Counted from the first letter of the stretch, positions 1-9,256 are shown. The stretch is 64,000 bases of DNA from Candidatus Rifleibacteriota bacterium (GCA_029564115.1 JAKQQP010000384.1:1-64000), one strand, 5' to 3'. Numbers and translations are program-made. The notes: generated by a model from the letters alone, not told the origin.

Positions 1-28
1 AACCATGACATAACTGTGTCGCACCTCC

Positions 29-99
29 GGTAGAGTGTTGGTTATGCGTGGGCCATTGCGTGGCTCACTCATATCCAGGCCTCTAAACCCCACTCTACC
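29..99. repeat. Inverted repeat with inner hairpin, unknown role
   Basis: A perfect 9-bp inverted repeat, GGTAGAGTG at 29-37 and CACTCTACC at 91-99, encloses a second hairpin in which GTGGGCCA (48-55) pairs with TGGCTCAC (61-68) with one G-T wobble. The stretch lies just downstream of the minus-strand tRNA gene. It has no T-tract and no recognisable tRNA T-arm, so I call neither a terminator nor a second tRNA. It could be a processed trailer structure or a cruciform. Confidence 0.3.
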
Positions 100-114
100 A
101 GAGAGTTCTAACAC

Positions 115-187
115 AGCGGGAAACGGGGTTCGAACCCGCGACCCTCAGCTTGGGAAGCTGATGCTCTACCAACTGAGCTACTCCCGC
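115..187 (-). tRNA. tRNA-Gly (anticodon CCC)
   Basis: The reverse complement folds into a full cloverleaf. The acceptor GCGGGAG pairs with TTCCCGC, the D-arm contains AGCTCAGTTGGTAGAGC, the anticodon stem TCAGC/GCTGA carries the loop TTCCCAA (anticodon CCC, reading GGG), and the T-arm has GGTTCGAACCCC. The discriminator base is U73, as expected for bacterial tRNA-Gly. The 3' CCA is not encoded, so it must be added after transcription. Length is 73 nt including the discriminator. Confidence 0.95.
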
Positions 188-210
188 ACACAAGATATCT
201 TGGTCGGCCC

Positions 211-239
211 AGTGTAACAAAAAAAGTGCGGATTTTCAA
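211..239 (-). promoter_or_regulatory. Predicted sigma-70 promoter of tRNA-Gly
   Basis: On the minus strand TTGAAA (-35, 239-234) is followed after exactly 17 nt by TACACT (-10, 216-211). Transcription would start near 204, about 17 nt before the mature tRNA 5' end. Predicted by motif only. Confidence 0.6.
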
Positions 240-341
240 GCCTGAATCGATGAATTGTCGATGGTTTTGTTGAAGATTGCATCAGTAGATTACAAGAAGA
301 TGGGCGATAGAAAAAAATCCCAAAATTCGGCAGTTTTAGAG

Positions 342-347
342 TAAAAT
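342..347 (+). promoter_or_regulatory. -10-like box directly before the cyclase start
   Basis: TAAAAT lies exactly 6 nt before the ATG at 354, so transcription would start at or next to the start codon. No Shine-Dalgarno and no convincing -35 are visible. Two other genes in the window show the same spacing (24120 and 31176), which is why I note it. Confidence 0.35.
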
Positions 348-353
348 TGCCAT

Positions 354-3272
354 ATGCAGATTTCGTCTACCTTAAAACTTCTGTCATTGCGAAACCTGTT
401 TCTTTATGCCGTTGTCGTGTTGATGCCGGTTACAGTTGCCTATTTTGCGCTGGCTTACATGATCGAAGAACAATATCAGGCCCGGCGTGAGACTATGAAG
501 CAGGAGCTCGATCTGCAGAGCGCCAGAGTCGATCTGATTTCGCGGCAGAATTATCAGATCAAGGACTTTTTTCGTACCCTTATGTTTAAAAAGGGACTTT
601 GCCGACAGAATCCGGAAACCATCGCCAGGGTCATCGGGCGCATCGATGAGCTTTACCCGGGCAGTTTCAAGTGGCTTTTCTGGAACGAAAAGGGTGAAGT
701 CATACCTATCAGGTCTAAATTGATTCTGCATGGGCAGAAAGCCTGGCAGATCGTTCTCAACAACCTCATGTCGAGGCTCAACATAATCAATAACCCTGGT
801 GCCCTGACCGAAGATTATGGTTTCCAGAGACAGTTCGCGCATGCCATGGGAACCCTTCAGAAAGCCATGGGTAATCTGGCCAAAATCGAGCATCTCAACT
901 GGGCCCGCAATAACCCGATTGCGATGCAGTGGCTGGGCAAGCCCTGCATGGCGATCTGGGACGCCGACGTCATTTCATATCATCGTGAAAACGTTCCTGC
1001 CGAAATACGCGGCGGTTGTCTGATGATGGTTTTTCCGGACCAGTTGCCTGACGATATCTGGCTCAAAAGAATGATTCTGCGCCGCCCGAAGTCTATCGAC
1101 CGCCTGAAATTCCCTGTGGTCGCAATAAATATTTCTGACGGTTCGACTCTCGCTCTTGACCCAGAACTTGAAGACGTAGGCGAAACTTTCGCCCCGGATT
1201 TGCTCAAAGCATATTTCAACCGCAGTCAGAACGTTTTCGATCATGGCACCCGTCTTGCCCGTGCAAGTTTGCCCGATGGTGACTCGCAGATCAGGTTGCT
1301 TTCGCTGGTTGATTTGTCTCCAATTCATTCTCAAAAAGAGCGAATGAGGCACCTGCTTCTCGGAATCTGTATTACCGTTATTTTTTTTGCGTCTGCAGCC
1401 GGGATGCTTGTGTCGACGAGTAGTCTGGCTAACGTTTCTTTGCGGCAGCGTATTGCCGGAATTTTTATGGTAGCCATTCTTATGCCTATCATCAGCCTTG
1501 TCAGCATTGGTAACACATTCGTCGCCCACGAAGAGACGAGGCTCAAGGAATCGGCGTTCGTGAAAATGCGTGCCGGCATGGAAGCGCTCAATCTGCGGTA
1601 CAAAGATACCCCTCGTTTGATCGAGCAGCAGTTGTTCAAAGATCTGCTGGCGCTGATCGGAGACCCGCCATTCGACCCCGACAAAGTTGAAAAGGCGATG
1701 CTGAAGGCTCGAGAACTTGAGCTGATCGAGCACTATTTCATGGCTGATCAACATGGCAAACTTTTCCGCAGCAGCTGGGAAAAAGTCGACCCGGCCATGA
1801 AAAAAATGCTTGAAATGGCGGCGGCAAAAATGATTCGTTTTGAAAACGATCTTGCAGAGGGCTCCAGGTCGCTCATTAAAGAGGCGATTGACGAAGAGGT
1901 CGAAGAAATCATGCAGACACTCGGCACCACTCTTGATTTTTCCCGCCCGAGTCGTTTGCGTTATTTTGCTTATATAGATCAGCATATGTATTTCATGTCG
2001 ATCAATGTCATGATCAACGACCGGTCATGCCCGCTGTTCGTGCATTTGCCCGAGAGTTTTCTCGAAAAACATTTTGCCACCCGCGAGTTTTCTATCAACC
2101 GTATGGCGAGCCAGGAATCAGAAAATCAGAGATCATACGTCAGACCTGAACTGTCTTTTTACTCAACATTTGCTGCGGCACCCAGTATTCCAAAAGACTC
2201 TGACATCTGGACCCTACTCGATGATTCTTTCAAACGTTCGTCCAGTCTGCAGGTTGAAGAGAGTGGCGTAGTCAGGATCGGAGACGAAAGCTTTCTCTAT
2301 CTCATCAAACCTATCAGTTCGATGTTCAGACAGAGTCTTGTGCCCTGCCTGATTTCTTCGACCCGTCTGATCGACGAGCGCCTGCGCCATGTAAGGGTTG
2401 TGGTTGTTTCGCTGGCTTTTGCCGCAATTCTTGGGGCCGGCATTCTCAGTCTGATTCTGGCTTCAAGCCTGCTGGTGCCAATCAGTCGTATCGATGCCGC
2501 CGCCCAGCAGGTCGGAAAGGGAAATCTCAATGTCATTCTGCCGGAAATGGGAACTGATGAGCTTGGCCGTCTGAGCCAGACCATGAATGATATGGTGCGC
2601 GGTCTTCGCGAGCGCGAAAAGATGCAGGCTTACGTTTCTGATTCGGTTCTTGAAGCAATCCAGGATGACTCTGACTCAACACTTCATGCAGGCAAACACA
2701 TCGAAGCCACTGTTCTTTTTTCTGATATCCGCAACTTTACTGGTTTGACAGAAGAGAATAGTCCCGACAAAATTTTTGCGTTGCTCAACGAGTTTCTTGG
2801 CGGTATCGAACCTATTATTCGCAGCAATAACGGTCGTGTCGATAAGTTCATCGGCGACGCAGTGATGGCTGTTTTTCACCGAACTACCCCGGAACACCAC
2901 GCTCTCAGCGCTATTCGAGCTGCAGTGCAGATGAAAAAATTCGTGAAAAAAATGAACCAGAACCGTTCCAGTCTCGGCCTTTTCAATATCAATATTGGCA
3001 TCGGCATCAGTACCGGCACTGTTTTGCTTGGCGATGTGGGCAGTTCCCGCCGCAAAGACCTCACTGTCATCGGCGATGAAGTCAATCTTGCCTCGCGACT
3101 CGAAACCGCCTCAAAAAAAGGCCGTCATTCAAAAATCATCTTTTCGGGTGCAACCCATAACTTTGTCGATCACCTGGTTGAAGCCGAAGAAATGCCATTC
3201 ACCGAAATCCGCGGTAAGCAGCAGGCGGTAAAGATTTTTGAATTGATTCGCCTTAAAAACGAAAGAATCTGA
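354..3272 (+). CDS. Membrane class III adenylate cyclase with HAMP domain
   Basis: Converts ATP to cAMP at the cytoplasmic membrane, probably in response to an external signal. The 972-residue protein has a hydrophobic segment near residues 13-36, a long region to about 330, two further segments near 333-385, a second long region, and a fourth segment near 680-705. A HAMP-like linker follows, then a class III cyclase domain from about 782. The catalytic domain keeps FSDIRNFT (first metal Asp), KFIGDAVMAVF (second metal Asp) and DLTVIGDEVNLASRLE. The Asp of DLTVIGD and the N-x3-R of NLASR favour adenylate over guanylate cyclase. The N-terminal half matches no sensor family I recognise. The gene stands alone, divergent from the tRNA and convergent with the Hsp70 operon. 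There is no Shine-Dalgarno before ATG 354. Confidence 0.88.
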   Translation: MQISSTLKLLSLRNLFLYAVVVLMPVTVAYFALAYMIEEQYQARRETMKQELDLQSARVDLISRQNYQIKDFFRTLMFKKGLCRQNPETIARVIGRIDELYPGSFKWLFWNEKGEVIPIRSKLILHGQKAWQIVLNNLMSRLNIINNPGALTEDYGFQRQFAHAMGTLQKAMGNLAKIEHLNWARNNPIAMQWLGKPCMAIWDADVISYHRENVPAEIRGGCLMMVFPDQLPDDIWLKRMILRRPKSIDRLKFPVVAINISDGSTLALDPELEDVGETFAPDLLKAYFNRSQNVFDHGTRLARASLPDGDSQIRLLSLVDLSPIHSQKERMRHLLLGICITVIFFASAAGMLVSTSSLANVSLRQRIAGIFMVAILMPIISLVSIGNTFVAHEETRLKESAFVKMRAGMEALNLRYKDTPRLIEQQLFKDLLALIGDPPFDPDKVEKAMLKARELELIEHYFMADQHGKLFRSSWEKVDPAMKKMLEMAAAKMIRFENDLAEGSRSLIKEAIDEEVEEIMQTLGTTLDFSRPSRLRYFAYIDQHMYFMSINVMINDRSCPLFVHLPESFLEKHFATREFSINRMASQESENQRSYVRPELSFYSTFAAAPSIPKDSDIWTLLDDSFKRSSSLQVEESGVVRIGDESFLYLIKPISSMFRQSLVPCLISSTRLIDERLRHVRVVVVSLAFAAILGAGILSLILASSLLVPISRIDAAAQQVGKGNLNVILPEMGTDELGRLSQTMNDMVRGLREREKMQAYVSDSVLEAIQDDSDSTLHAGKHIEATVLFSDIRNFTGLTEENSPDKIFALLNEFLGGIEPIIRSNNGRVDKFIGDAVMAVFHRTTPEHHALSAIRAAVQMKKFVKKMNQNRSSLGLFNINIGIGISTGTVLLGDVGSSRRKDLTVIGDEVNLASRLETASKKGRHSKIIFSGATHNFVDHLVEAEEMPFTEIRGKQQAVKIFELIRLKNERI

Positions 3273-3380
3273 TTTTTTGCTGCCAGCAAGCACGTTTCGT
3301 CGCCCGTAAGATCAAAGATTGTGTGATAAACAGGCTACTTCGACCCCACCAGTAAAACTTTACACCCGCGCAGTTTTTTT

Positions 3381-3530
3381 CTCTTTATCTGCGTTAATTT
3401 GTGGCTGCTCTTATCTCTTTTTTTCGTGTTTATCTGTGTTAATCAGTGGCCGCTCTTATCTCTTTTTTCTGCGTTTATCTGTGTTAATCAGTGGCTGCCC
3501 TTACATTTTTTTTCCGCGTCTATCTGCGGC
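3381..3530. repeat. 45-bp tandem repeat, about 3.3 degenerate units
   Basis: The pentamer TATCT recurs at 3386, 3431, 3476 and 3521, an exact 45-bp period. The units share a core read on the minus strand as CCACTGATTAACACAGATAA plus an A-rich spacer. The left units are non-coding. The rightmost part is translated as the C-terminus of the Hsp70-like gene on the minus strand. Related sequence occurs at 27141-27182 and 61978-62076. Plus-strand open frames here are an artefact of the 15-codon period. Confidence 0.8.
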
Positions 3531-6289
3531 TGGTCTTTGACCCAGACGAAACCGGATGGCAGAGCTTCGCCGACCAGTTCGGCGAGATCTTTTTCTTCGA
3601 GGCGGGCGGCCTTTAACAAGGGTTGAATAAAAGCTTTTTTGCGCAGTTTCTTTTTGAACACTTCGAGAATGTTCTTGCGCAGCAAGTCGTCGATTTGAAC
3701 CAGGCGGTCGCCTGTTTTGCGGCCGATTTCGCGCAGGGCGGTGTCGAGATACGAATTGCCGGGCACGGCCTTTTTCAGCAACTGCTCAGCCCAGGCATTG
3801 GCAACAGACTGCGGAACCATGGCGGTGTCAGGCGCATAAGCGAGCTCTCGTGCTCCAAGGCGTGCCAGAGTGGCTAGAGCAGCTGAATCTACGCCATAAC
3901 TGGTGGGTGCTTTGATGATCCACCAGCCGATGCGCTCTTTCTCGGCGACAGAAATGCGCTCGAGGTGCCCAAGCAGCCGCCAGAGCTGGTTGCGCTCGTG
4001 CTGCCCTATTTCACGTTCTTTTTTATCGCGGCGCTTCGCCTGAAAAAGTACAGGCTCGAGACGACTCTTCAGGGCCTCCTGGCGCTCGATAGACAGGCCG
4101 GGGGCAATGCGTTTCCACATGATCCACCAGTCAGACCAGAACTCGGCATTGGTATGGTCATAACGATCGTCGATCATCTGCCAGATTCGATCGACGCGGT
4201 CGACATCACCCTGAACGCCGAAGCCCGGCCGCAGACAGAACCCGAGCAGCCTGAACCACATTACCAGTGAGTTTTGCCTGCTTCTGAAGTCGGTTTCGCG
4301 CTCGATGAAGAGATCGAACAGCTGGCGCAGCATCTCGGCATCCCAGTTGCTGCGCGGCGAGCCGATGATGGTTTCGAGTTCTTTGAATACAGTGTTGAAT
4401 TCAATTTTTTGAGCGAAAGCATTGTCGAGCAGTGCTTCTATTTTTTTCAGCTGGGCACTGGTAATGGGAACACGCCGCTTTGCCGGGGCATTTGCTGCCA
4501 CTTTGCTGCTTTTTTCGCTGTCGCCGAGGTCGAAGCGCAGTTCCTGCGAAAAGTTGCCGGCGATTTCTTCGCAAAAAATCTGCAGATACCCTGTTTCCTT
4601 GAGTCTGACCCTTATTTCAACCTGCTTTTCGCCTTTGCCGGTGCTGGCTTTAAGCGTGCAGGGCGGCAAGGGAAGATAGCGTTTCGAGTTGAACTTGATC
4701 AGGCGGCCCGATTCTTCGGTTTTAGGCGGCGCCGGCGTATAAAACAGGTAAAACGCCGAATCGCGGCTCAAATCGATGCCGAAGGTTTTGCCGGGCATGT
4801 GATAATCTTTTTCGGCTTCTGAGCCTTTCGGCAGAATGCAGAGCAGTTGCTCCGGCACATGCCGGGTCGATGTCGAACTTTTTGCGGTTCCGATACCCAG
4901 ATAAACCGAAACGGGGTTGCCGCTTTGAATACGTTGGCCAAGCCCGAGAGTTACCAGCCCGTAATAGGCGGCGCCGGCGGCGACAGCCAGGGTCGGGTGC
5001 GGGTTTTCGAGAATTCTGGGTTCTCTGCCTTTCCAGAGGCTGAGAACTTCGAACAGGCGTTCGCGCAGACAGTCGGCTTTCATTGTGCCGCCATTGAAGA
5101 GTATGGCATCGGGGTTGACATTGTTGTCGCGCAGAAAGGCGGCAAGATGTCTGGTCACGGCGGCGTCACGGGTGAACGGCAGGCCCGCTTCCGAAAGGCC
5201 AAGGGTATTGTCTTCGTCTGGCATATCATCGGCGTTCACTAAGGGGAAAAAACCGTCTACCATCGACTTTTTTATTTCTTCGGCGGCCAGGCTTATTTTT
5301 GCGGCACCGGCAAGAACTCGGCTGCCTGCGCCGGCCAGACTGAAACCTACCTGACCCTCTGTGGCACCGGAAAGCACCTGTTCTTTAACCGTGTGACTCT
5401 GGGTGAGAAGAGAAAGCCATTGCTTGCCGACCAGTTTGCGACCGCGATGTTTAAATTCGGCTTCTACTCTGCGGGCCAGAGCCAGGTCAAGGTTATCGCC
5501 ACCAATGAGAAGGTGTGGGCCGACTGCCAGTCGCGAAAATTCAGGGTAGTTGGCATCTTTTGACCAGTCGATTTTGATAAGGCTGAAATCTGTGGTTCCG
5601 CCGCCGATATCGATGACGAGGACCGTATCTACGCCTTTGAGCTCGCCGACCATGGTTTTGGGGTTGCGCTGCAGGTAATCGTAAAAAGCGGCCTGCGGCT
5701 CTTCGATCAACGCGACGTTTTTAATTCCGGCTTTGTCGATGGCCTCGAGGGTAAGGTTGCGCGCCGACGGATCGAAAGAAGCAGGAACGGTAACGACGAT
5801 TTTCTGACGGTGGAAAGTGAATGATTCGTTCTGGGCGCCGAGAGTGGCATCCCAGAGACTGATCATGTATTTGAGGTATTCTGTTGCCGCTTCGACAGGC
5901 GAAATCTTACGTTCGCTGATTTCACTCTGCCAGGGAAGAATAGGAGCCTGGCGCTCGGCCCGCGGGTGGCACAGCCAGGATTTGCTGCTGTGAATGAAGC
6001 GCCCCGGAATTTCGAACCCGAGTTCTTTGGCATAGGCACCGACGATGAAGTCTTCCTGTGTCATCCAGGGTGGACGCTTTATTTCGCGTTCTTCTTCGCA
6101 GAGGTAGATGACCGACGGCAGAGTCGGCAGGTCTTCGATCATGCCGCCGCTGACCAGCTGAGTGATTTCAAGGTTACGAACCTTCAGATTTTTGTCTTCG
6201 AGATCGACATATGAAAGGGCGCACTGAGTTGTGCCCAGATCTATGCCGATGACAAATCTGGTGTCGGCTGCTTTTGCTCTGCTGGTCAT
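3488..6289 (-). CDS. Hsp70-family ATPase with long C-terminal helical domain
   Basis: Hsp70/DnaK-related ATPase of 933 residues, probably a specialised chaperone. The actin-like ATPase fold is clear: IDLGTTQ near the N-terminus, PASFDPSARN, LIEEPQAAFYDY, DIGGGTTDFS and IGGDNLDLALARR. After about residue 510 the sequence departs from DnaK. Instead of the usual substrate-binding domain there is a long helix-rich region, possibly the DUF3731 type known from Hsp70-like proteins (inferred). The ATG at 6289 is chosen because it overlaps the stop of the upstream Hsp70 gene as ATGA; the longer frame would run 63 nt further into that gene. The last roughly 16 residues come from the 45-bp tandem repeat, which also supplies the stop codon. 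It is the last gene of an operon with another Hsp70 and a DUF2760 protein. Confidence 0.85.
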   Translation of the reverse strand: MTSRAKAADTRFVIGIDLGTTQCALSYVDLEDKNLKVRNLEITQLVSGGMIEDLPTLPSVIYLCEEEREIKRPPWMTQEDFIVGAYAKELGFEIPGRFIHSSKSWLCHPRAERQAPILPWQSEISERKISPVEAATEYLKYMISLWDATLGAQNESFTFHRQKIVVTVPASFDPSARNLTLEAIDKAGIKNVALIEEPQAAFYDYLQRNPKTMVGELKGVDTVLVIDIGGGTTDFSLIKIDWSKDANYPEFSRLAVGPHLLIGGDNLDLALARRVEAEFKHRGRKLVGKQWLSLLTQSHTVKEQVLSGATEGQVGFSLAGAGSRVLAGAAKISLAAEEIKKSMVDGFFPLVNADDMPDEDNTLGLSEAGLPFTRDAAVTRHLAAFLRDNNVNPDAILFNGGTMKADCLRERLFEVLSLWKGREPRILENPHPTLAVAAGAAYYGLVTLGLGQRIQSGNPVSVYLGIGTAKSSTSTRHVPEQLLCILPKGSEAEKDYHMPGKTFGIDLSRDSAFYLFYTPAPPKTEESGRLIKFNSKRYLPLPPCTLKASTGKGEKQVEIRVRLKETGYLQIFCEEIAGNFSQELRFDLGDSEKSSKVAANAPAKRRVPITSAQLKKIEALLDNAFAQKIEFNTVFKELETIIGSPRSNWDAEMLRQLFDLFIERETDFRSRQNSLVMWFRLLGFCLRPGFGVQGDVDRVDRIWQMIDDRYDHTNAEFWSDWWIMWKRIAPGLSIERQEALKSRLEPVLFQAKRRDKKEREIGQHERNQLWRLLGHLERISVAEKERIGWWIIKAPTSYGVDSAALATLARLGARELAYAPDTAMVPQSVANAWAEQLLKKAVPGNSYLDTALREIGRKTGDRLVQIDDLLRKNILEVFKKKLRKKAFIQPLLKAARLEEKDLAELVGEALPSGFVWVKDQPQIDAEKKCKGSH

Positions 6290-8079
6290 TTCATCGCTTC
6301 TCTGACATTGAATTCCAGTTTCCAGCGATGCTCGCCCTTGCAGGCCAGACAATAAACTTCGAGAGTGCCGATTTCGGTAATGGCTACCTGCAGAGTTACA
6401 TCCACAAGATCGCCCGGTCGCATGCCTTCATAGGCCGGCAGTTCGATCTGCAGCGAGCTGGTATCTTCGAATGTTTCATCAATTTCGTCGATCATCCGGG
6501 CAAATTCGTCTTCGCGGCGACAATTTGATTTGAAAAATTTGAATGTCGCGGTTTTGCCGATAACCAGACCAAAGGTGCGCCCCGGAATGTCTGAAACCGT
6601 TCCTTCTTCGGTGCCCTGGCGGGCGACACAAAGAGCTTTGAGAGGTGGTTTGAAGCCGGGAACGGCCGGGAGTGACGATTCGACGCCAAGGTAGTAAGAT
6701 TGCGACACGCCGCCGCGAATTCTTATGCCTTTGCCTTCGCGGGCGATACCAAAATAGGCGGCACCACGGGCTACGGCCTGTGACAACTCGATGCCTTCAA
6801 GGACTTTTATCTGTTCTTTTCCGGCGTTTTCAAGCCAGCTGTTGATGACTTCTATCAGTCTGTTTTTGAAGATTTCTGAACGAAACACACCGCCGTTGAA
6901 AAGGATAGCCTGCGGAAAACCATATTGTCTGTCGTCAGAATTCTGGCTGCGCAAAAACTTGGCCAGGTGCCGGGTAATTGCGGGGTCAGCAGCATACATC
7001 AGGCTTATTTCACGCACTCCGCCTTCAGTATCCTCGATTGGGTCATCGTTCATGCCACAGACCGGAAAGAAACCGTCAACAAGGGTTTGTTCTATGTCTT
7101 TGCGTTCGATCGTGGTTTTGAGTGAGCCGCTGATAACGCTGCTGCCACGCCCTGAAATGACGATCGGCATAGAGTCTTTTTCGGGTTCGCTCAACAAAGT
7201 TTCTTTGGCTTTACGGCATTGGTGGCTGAGCTGAACTGTCTGCCACTGACTTATTTTCTTGTTGCTCTCTTCTAATTTGCGGCGGGCGACGTAGGCAAGT
7301 GTCAGATCCATGTTGTCGCCGCCAAGCAGAATATGGTTGCCGACGGCAACGCGCTCGAGTGACAGGTCACCTTCGGCTTCGCCGATTTCGATGAGGCTGA
7401 AGTCGCTGGTGCCACCGCCGACATCGACGACGAGAACGACATCGCCTTTTTTAACCTGTTGCCGCCATGGGCTTTCGGTTTGCGATATCCATGAATAAAA
7501 AGCCGCCTGGGGTTCTTCGAGCAGAGTGATTGTTGGCAACCCGGCCATGCGCGCAGCTTCGACGATAAGATCACGGGCGGCGGCATCGAAAGATGCCGGA
7601 ATTGTAACCACTACCTTTTGATCTTCAAGTTTGTCTTTGGCAAATTCTTCGCTCCAGGCATGTCTGACATGGCGCATAAAGACTGCCATGGCCTGCAGTG
7701 GTGAAATTTTAGCGTTTTCTTCGGGTGAATTCCAGGGCAGAACCGGCTGGGTTCGGTCGATTCTCGGGTTACACAGCCACGACTTGGCCGACGAAATGAG
7801 TCTGTCAGGCACTTCAGCGCCGCGTTCTCGGGCGTAATCGCCGATTATATACTGGTTGTCGTCTTCCCAGGCGAGTACTGGTTTCTCTTTGAGGCGTTCA
7901 AAAATAAAAGAAGGCAGCACTTCGAGTTTTTCGATGGCGCCTTTGGCGAGTTCTTGAATGATCGGCAGCAGACTTATCTGGGCCGGTTCTTCACCCTCTG
8001 CCGCTGCCAGTGGGGCGTAGCTGAGAACTACGTTGGTGGTTCCGAGGTCGATACCGACAATGTATTTTGCCTTTGCCAT
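6286..8079 (-). CDS. Short Hsp70-family ATPase
   Basis: A 597-residue Hsp70-like protein. The nucleotide-binding domain is complete: IDLGTTN at 10-16, PASFDAAAR at 161-169, LLEEPQAAF at 186-194, VDVGGGTSDF at 218-227, and a GGDNMDLTLA segment. The C-terminal region after about residue 500 is short and beta-like, with no helical lid, so it is not a standard DnaK. The start has AAGGAGA upstream. It sits 14 nt after the DUF2760 gene and overlaps the next Hsp70 gene by ATGA, so the three are probably translated together. The DUF2760-Hsp70-Hsp70 order recurs in other bacteria as far as I know, but its client is not established. Confidence 0.87.
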   Translation of the reverse strand: MAKAKYIVGIDLGTTNVVLSYAPLAAAEGEEPAQISLLPIIQELAKGAIEKLEVLPSFIFERLKEKPVLAWEDDNQYIIGDYARERGAEVPDRLISSAKSWLCNPRIDRTQPVLPWNSPEENAKISPLQAMAVFMRHVRHAWSEEFAKDKLEDQKVVVTIPASFDAAARDLIVEAARMAGLPTITLLEEPQAAFYSWISQTESPWRQQVKKGDVVLVVDVGGGTSDFSLIEIGEAEGDLSLERVAVGNHILLGGDNMDLTLAYVARRKLEESNKKISQWQTVQLSHQCRKAKETLLSEPEKDSMPIVISGRGSSVISGSLKTTIERKDIEQTLVDGFFPVCGMNDDPIEDTEGGVREISLMYAADPAITRHLAKFLRSQNSDDRQYGFPQAILFNGGVFRSEIFKNRLIEVINSWLENAGKEQIKVLEGIELSQAVARGAAYFGIAREGKGIRIRGGVSQSYYLGVESSLPAVPGFKPPLKALCVARQGTEEGTVSDIPGRTFGLVIGKTATFKFFKSNCRREDEFARMIDEIDETFEDTSSLQIELPAYEGMRPGDLVDVTLQVAITEIGTLEVYCLACKGEHRWKLEFNVREAMK

Positions 8080-8093
8080 GCGCCTTGTTCTCC

Positions 8094-9200
8094 TTAGCTT
8101 ATCTCTATTTCAGCCGGAGCGATCACGTTGCCTTTCCAGCCATCGACAAGTTCGGGAAGGTTGCATTCTTTGAGCCGCCAGCCCCGGTGGATCAATTCGC
8201 CACGGTATGGCCCGCTGGCCGGAACTTTTCCGGAGAGTTTTATCGACTCCGGGTCTACTTCATCGAGGGTGACTTCGCTGCCTTCTTCTTCGTTGAGAAC
8301 GCGTTCGAGAATGAGGCGATCTTCGAGCAGTCTGCGGCAGCCCTCATGGATTGGTCTGATTGCGCCGCCGAGAGTCTCGTCGTCGAGTTCTGATATGTCT
8401 TCGCTGAGAAGGTCTATGAGCCTGCCCTCTTTCTGGAAGAGATACAGTATCTGGTAAGCGGCAGGTGGAATGGCTTCTTTGCCGCCTTTGAGGTTGGCCT
8501 GAGCTGCTTTGAGCTCGTGACTGAGTGTGTCGAATTGTTTTCGCAGTTCGGCCAGTTCAGTGTTTCTCCGGTCGAGGTCGGCCTGGGCTGCTTTGAGTTG
8601 TGTTCCTGATTTTTCAGAATCTTTGCGGGCGTTTTTGCTTTCGGTTTCGAGTTTTTCTATTTTGCAGAGCAGAGCTTCGGTTTCGGTTTGCAGGCGTTTT
8701 TTGTCTTCTCCTGCTGTGTTTACGGTGTTGATGGCGTTCTGCAGCTCAGCTTCGATTTTTTCTCTGGCAGCCAGAGTTTCTTTTTGGCGCGTTTCAAGGT
8801 CTTTATTTTTTTGTATGGCGCTTTCAAGTTGAGTTTTAAGGCTTTCGTTGGCTGTCTGAAAAGTTTTCAGGTGCTTGTCATTTTCTTCCTGTTTTGCTTC
8901 GAGTTCTGAGCATTTCGTTTTGAAATGGTCAAATTCTTCGAGCGACGGCCCAGCAGGTGCTTGAATTGCCTGACGCTCGAACATTACCATCAGAGCGAGA
9001 AACGAACCGGCAAGAAAGAACAGAACAAAACCCGTCATTATCGGAGTGTGCATCGATGCTGGGATCATGGCGTTGAAACTGACGACGACGGCCTGAAGAT
9101 CATTTAGGGTAGGTGCTGCCTCATTTTGATTAAGAATGACTGCAAAAACAATCAGAGCAAGCAGGGCTGTCAGTGTCAAAAAAGCTGCGGCTTTCTTCAT
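8094..9200 (-). CDS. Membrane-anchored coiled-coil DUF2760 protein
   Basis: A 368-residue protein with three parts. Two hydrophobic segments lie near residues 5-24 and 55-75, with a short loop between them. A long coiled coil follows (about 90-235), rich in Glu, Lys and Gln with heptads such as KKRLQTETEALLCKIEKLE. The C-terminal domain of about 130 residues matches DUF2760: LYLFQKEGRLIDLLSEDI, then IRPIHEGCRRLLEDR, LIHRGWRLKE and VIAPAEIEI near the end. DUF2760 proteins usually accompany Hsp70-like ATPases, as here, so a role as membrane adaptor or partner for them is inferred. GAGGTT precedes the start. First gene of the three-gene operon. Confidence 0.82.
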   Translation of the reverse strand: MKKAAAFLTLTALLALIVFAVILNQNEAAPTLNDLQAVVVSFNAMIPASMHTPIMTGFVLFFLAGSFLALMVMFERQAIQAPAGPSLEEFDHFKTKCSELEAKQEENDKHLKTFQTANESLKTQLESAIQKNKDLETRQKETLAAREKIEAELQNAINTVNTAGEDKKRLQTETEALLCKIEKLETESKNARKDSEKSGTQLKAAQADLDRRNTELAELRKQFDTLSHELKAAQANLKGGKEAIPPAAYQILYLFQKEGRLIDLLSEDISELDDETLGGAIRPIHEGCRRLLEDRLILERVLNEEEGSEVTLDEVDPESIKLSGKVPASGPYRGELIHRGWRLKECNLPELVDGWKGNVIAPAEIEIS

Positions 9201-9250
9201 TCAGAACCTCACAACAGTTTTATTAATCGTAAGAATAACGTCAATGGCGA

Positions 9251-9256
9251 ATTATA
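9251..9256 (-). promoter_or_regulatory. Predicted -10 box of the DUF2760-Hsp70 operon
   Basis: A perfect TATAAT reads on the minus strand about 50 nt upstream of the DUF2760 start. The expected -35 position holds TGGCAG, a weak match, so the promoter may need an activator or use an extended -10 form. No CIRCE-like inverted repeat is visible. Confidence 0.4.

Noticed and set aside
975..1985. Long minus-strand frame within the adenylate cyclase gene
   Set aside because: A shadow of the real gene; composition is abnormal and there is no domain.
3319..3626. Plus-strand open frames of 73-75 codons over the 45-bp repeat
   Set aside because: They consist of repeat translated in frame (15-residue units) and overlap the end of the Hsp70 gene; no ribosome site or coding character.
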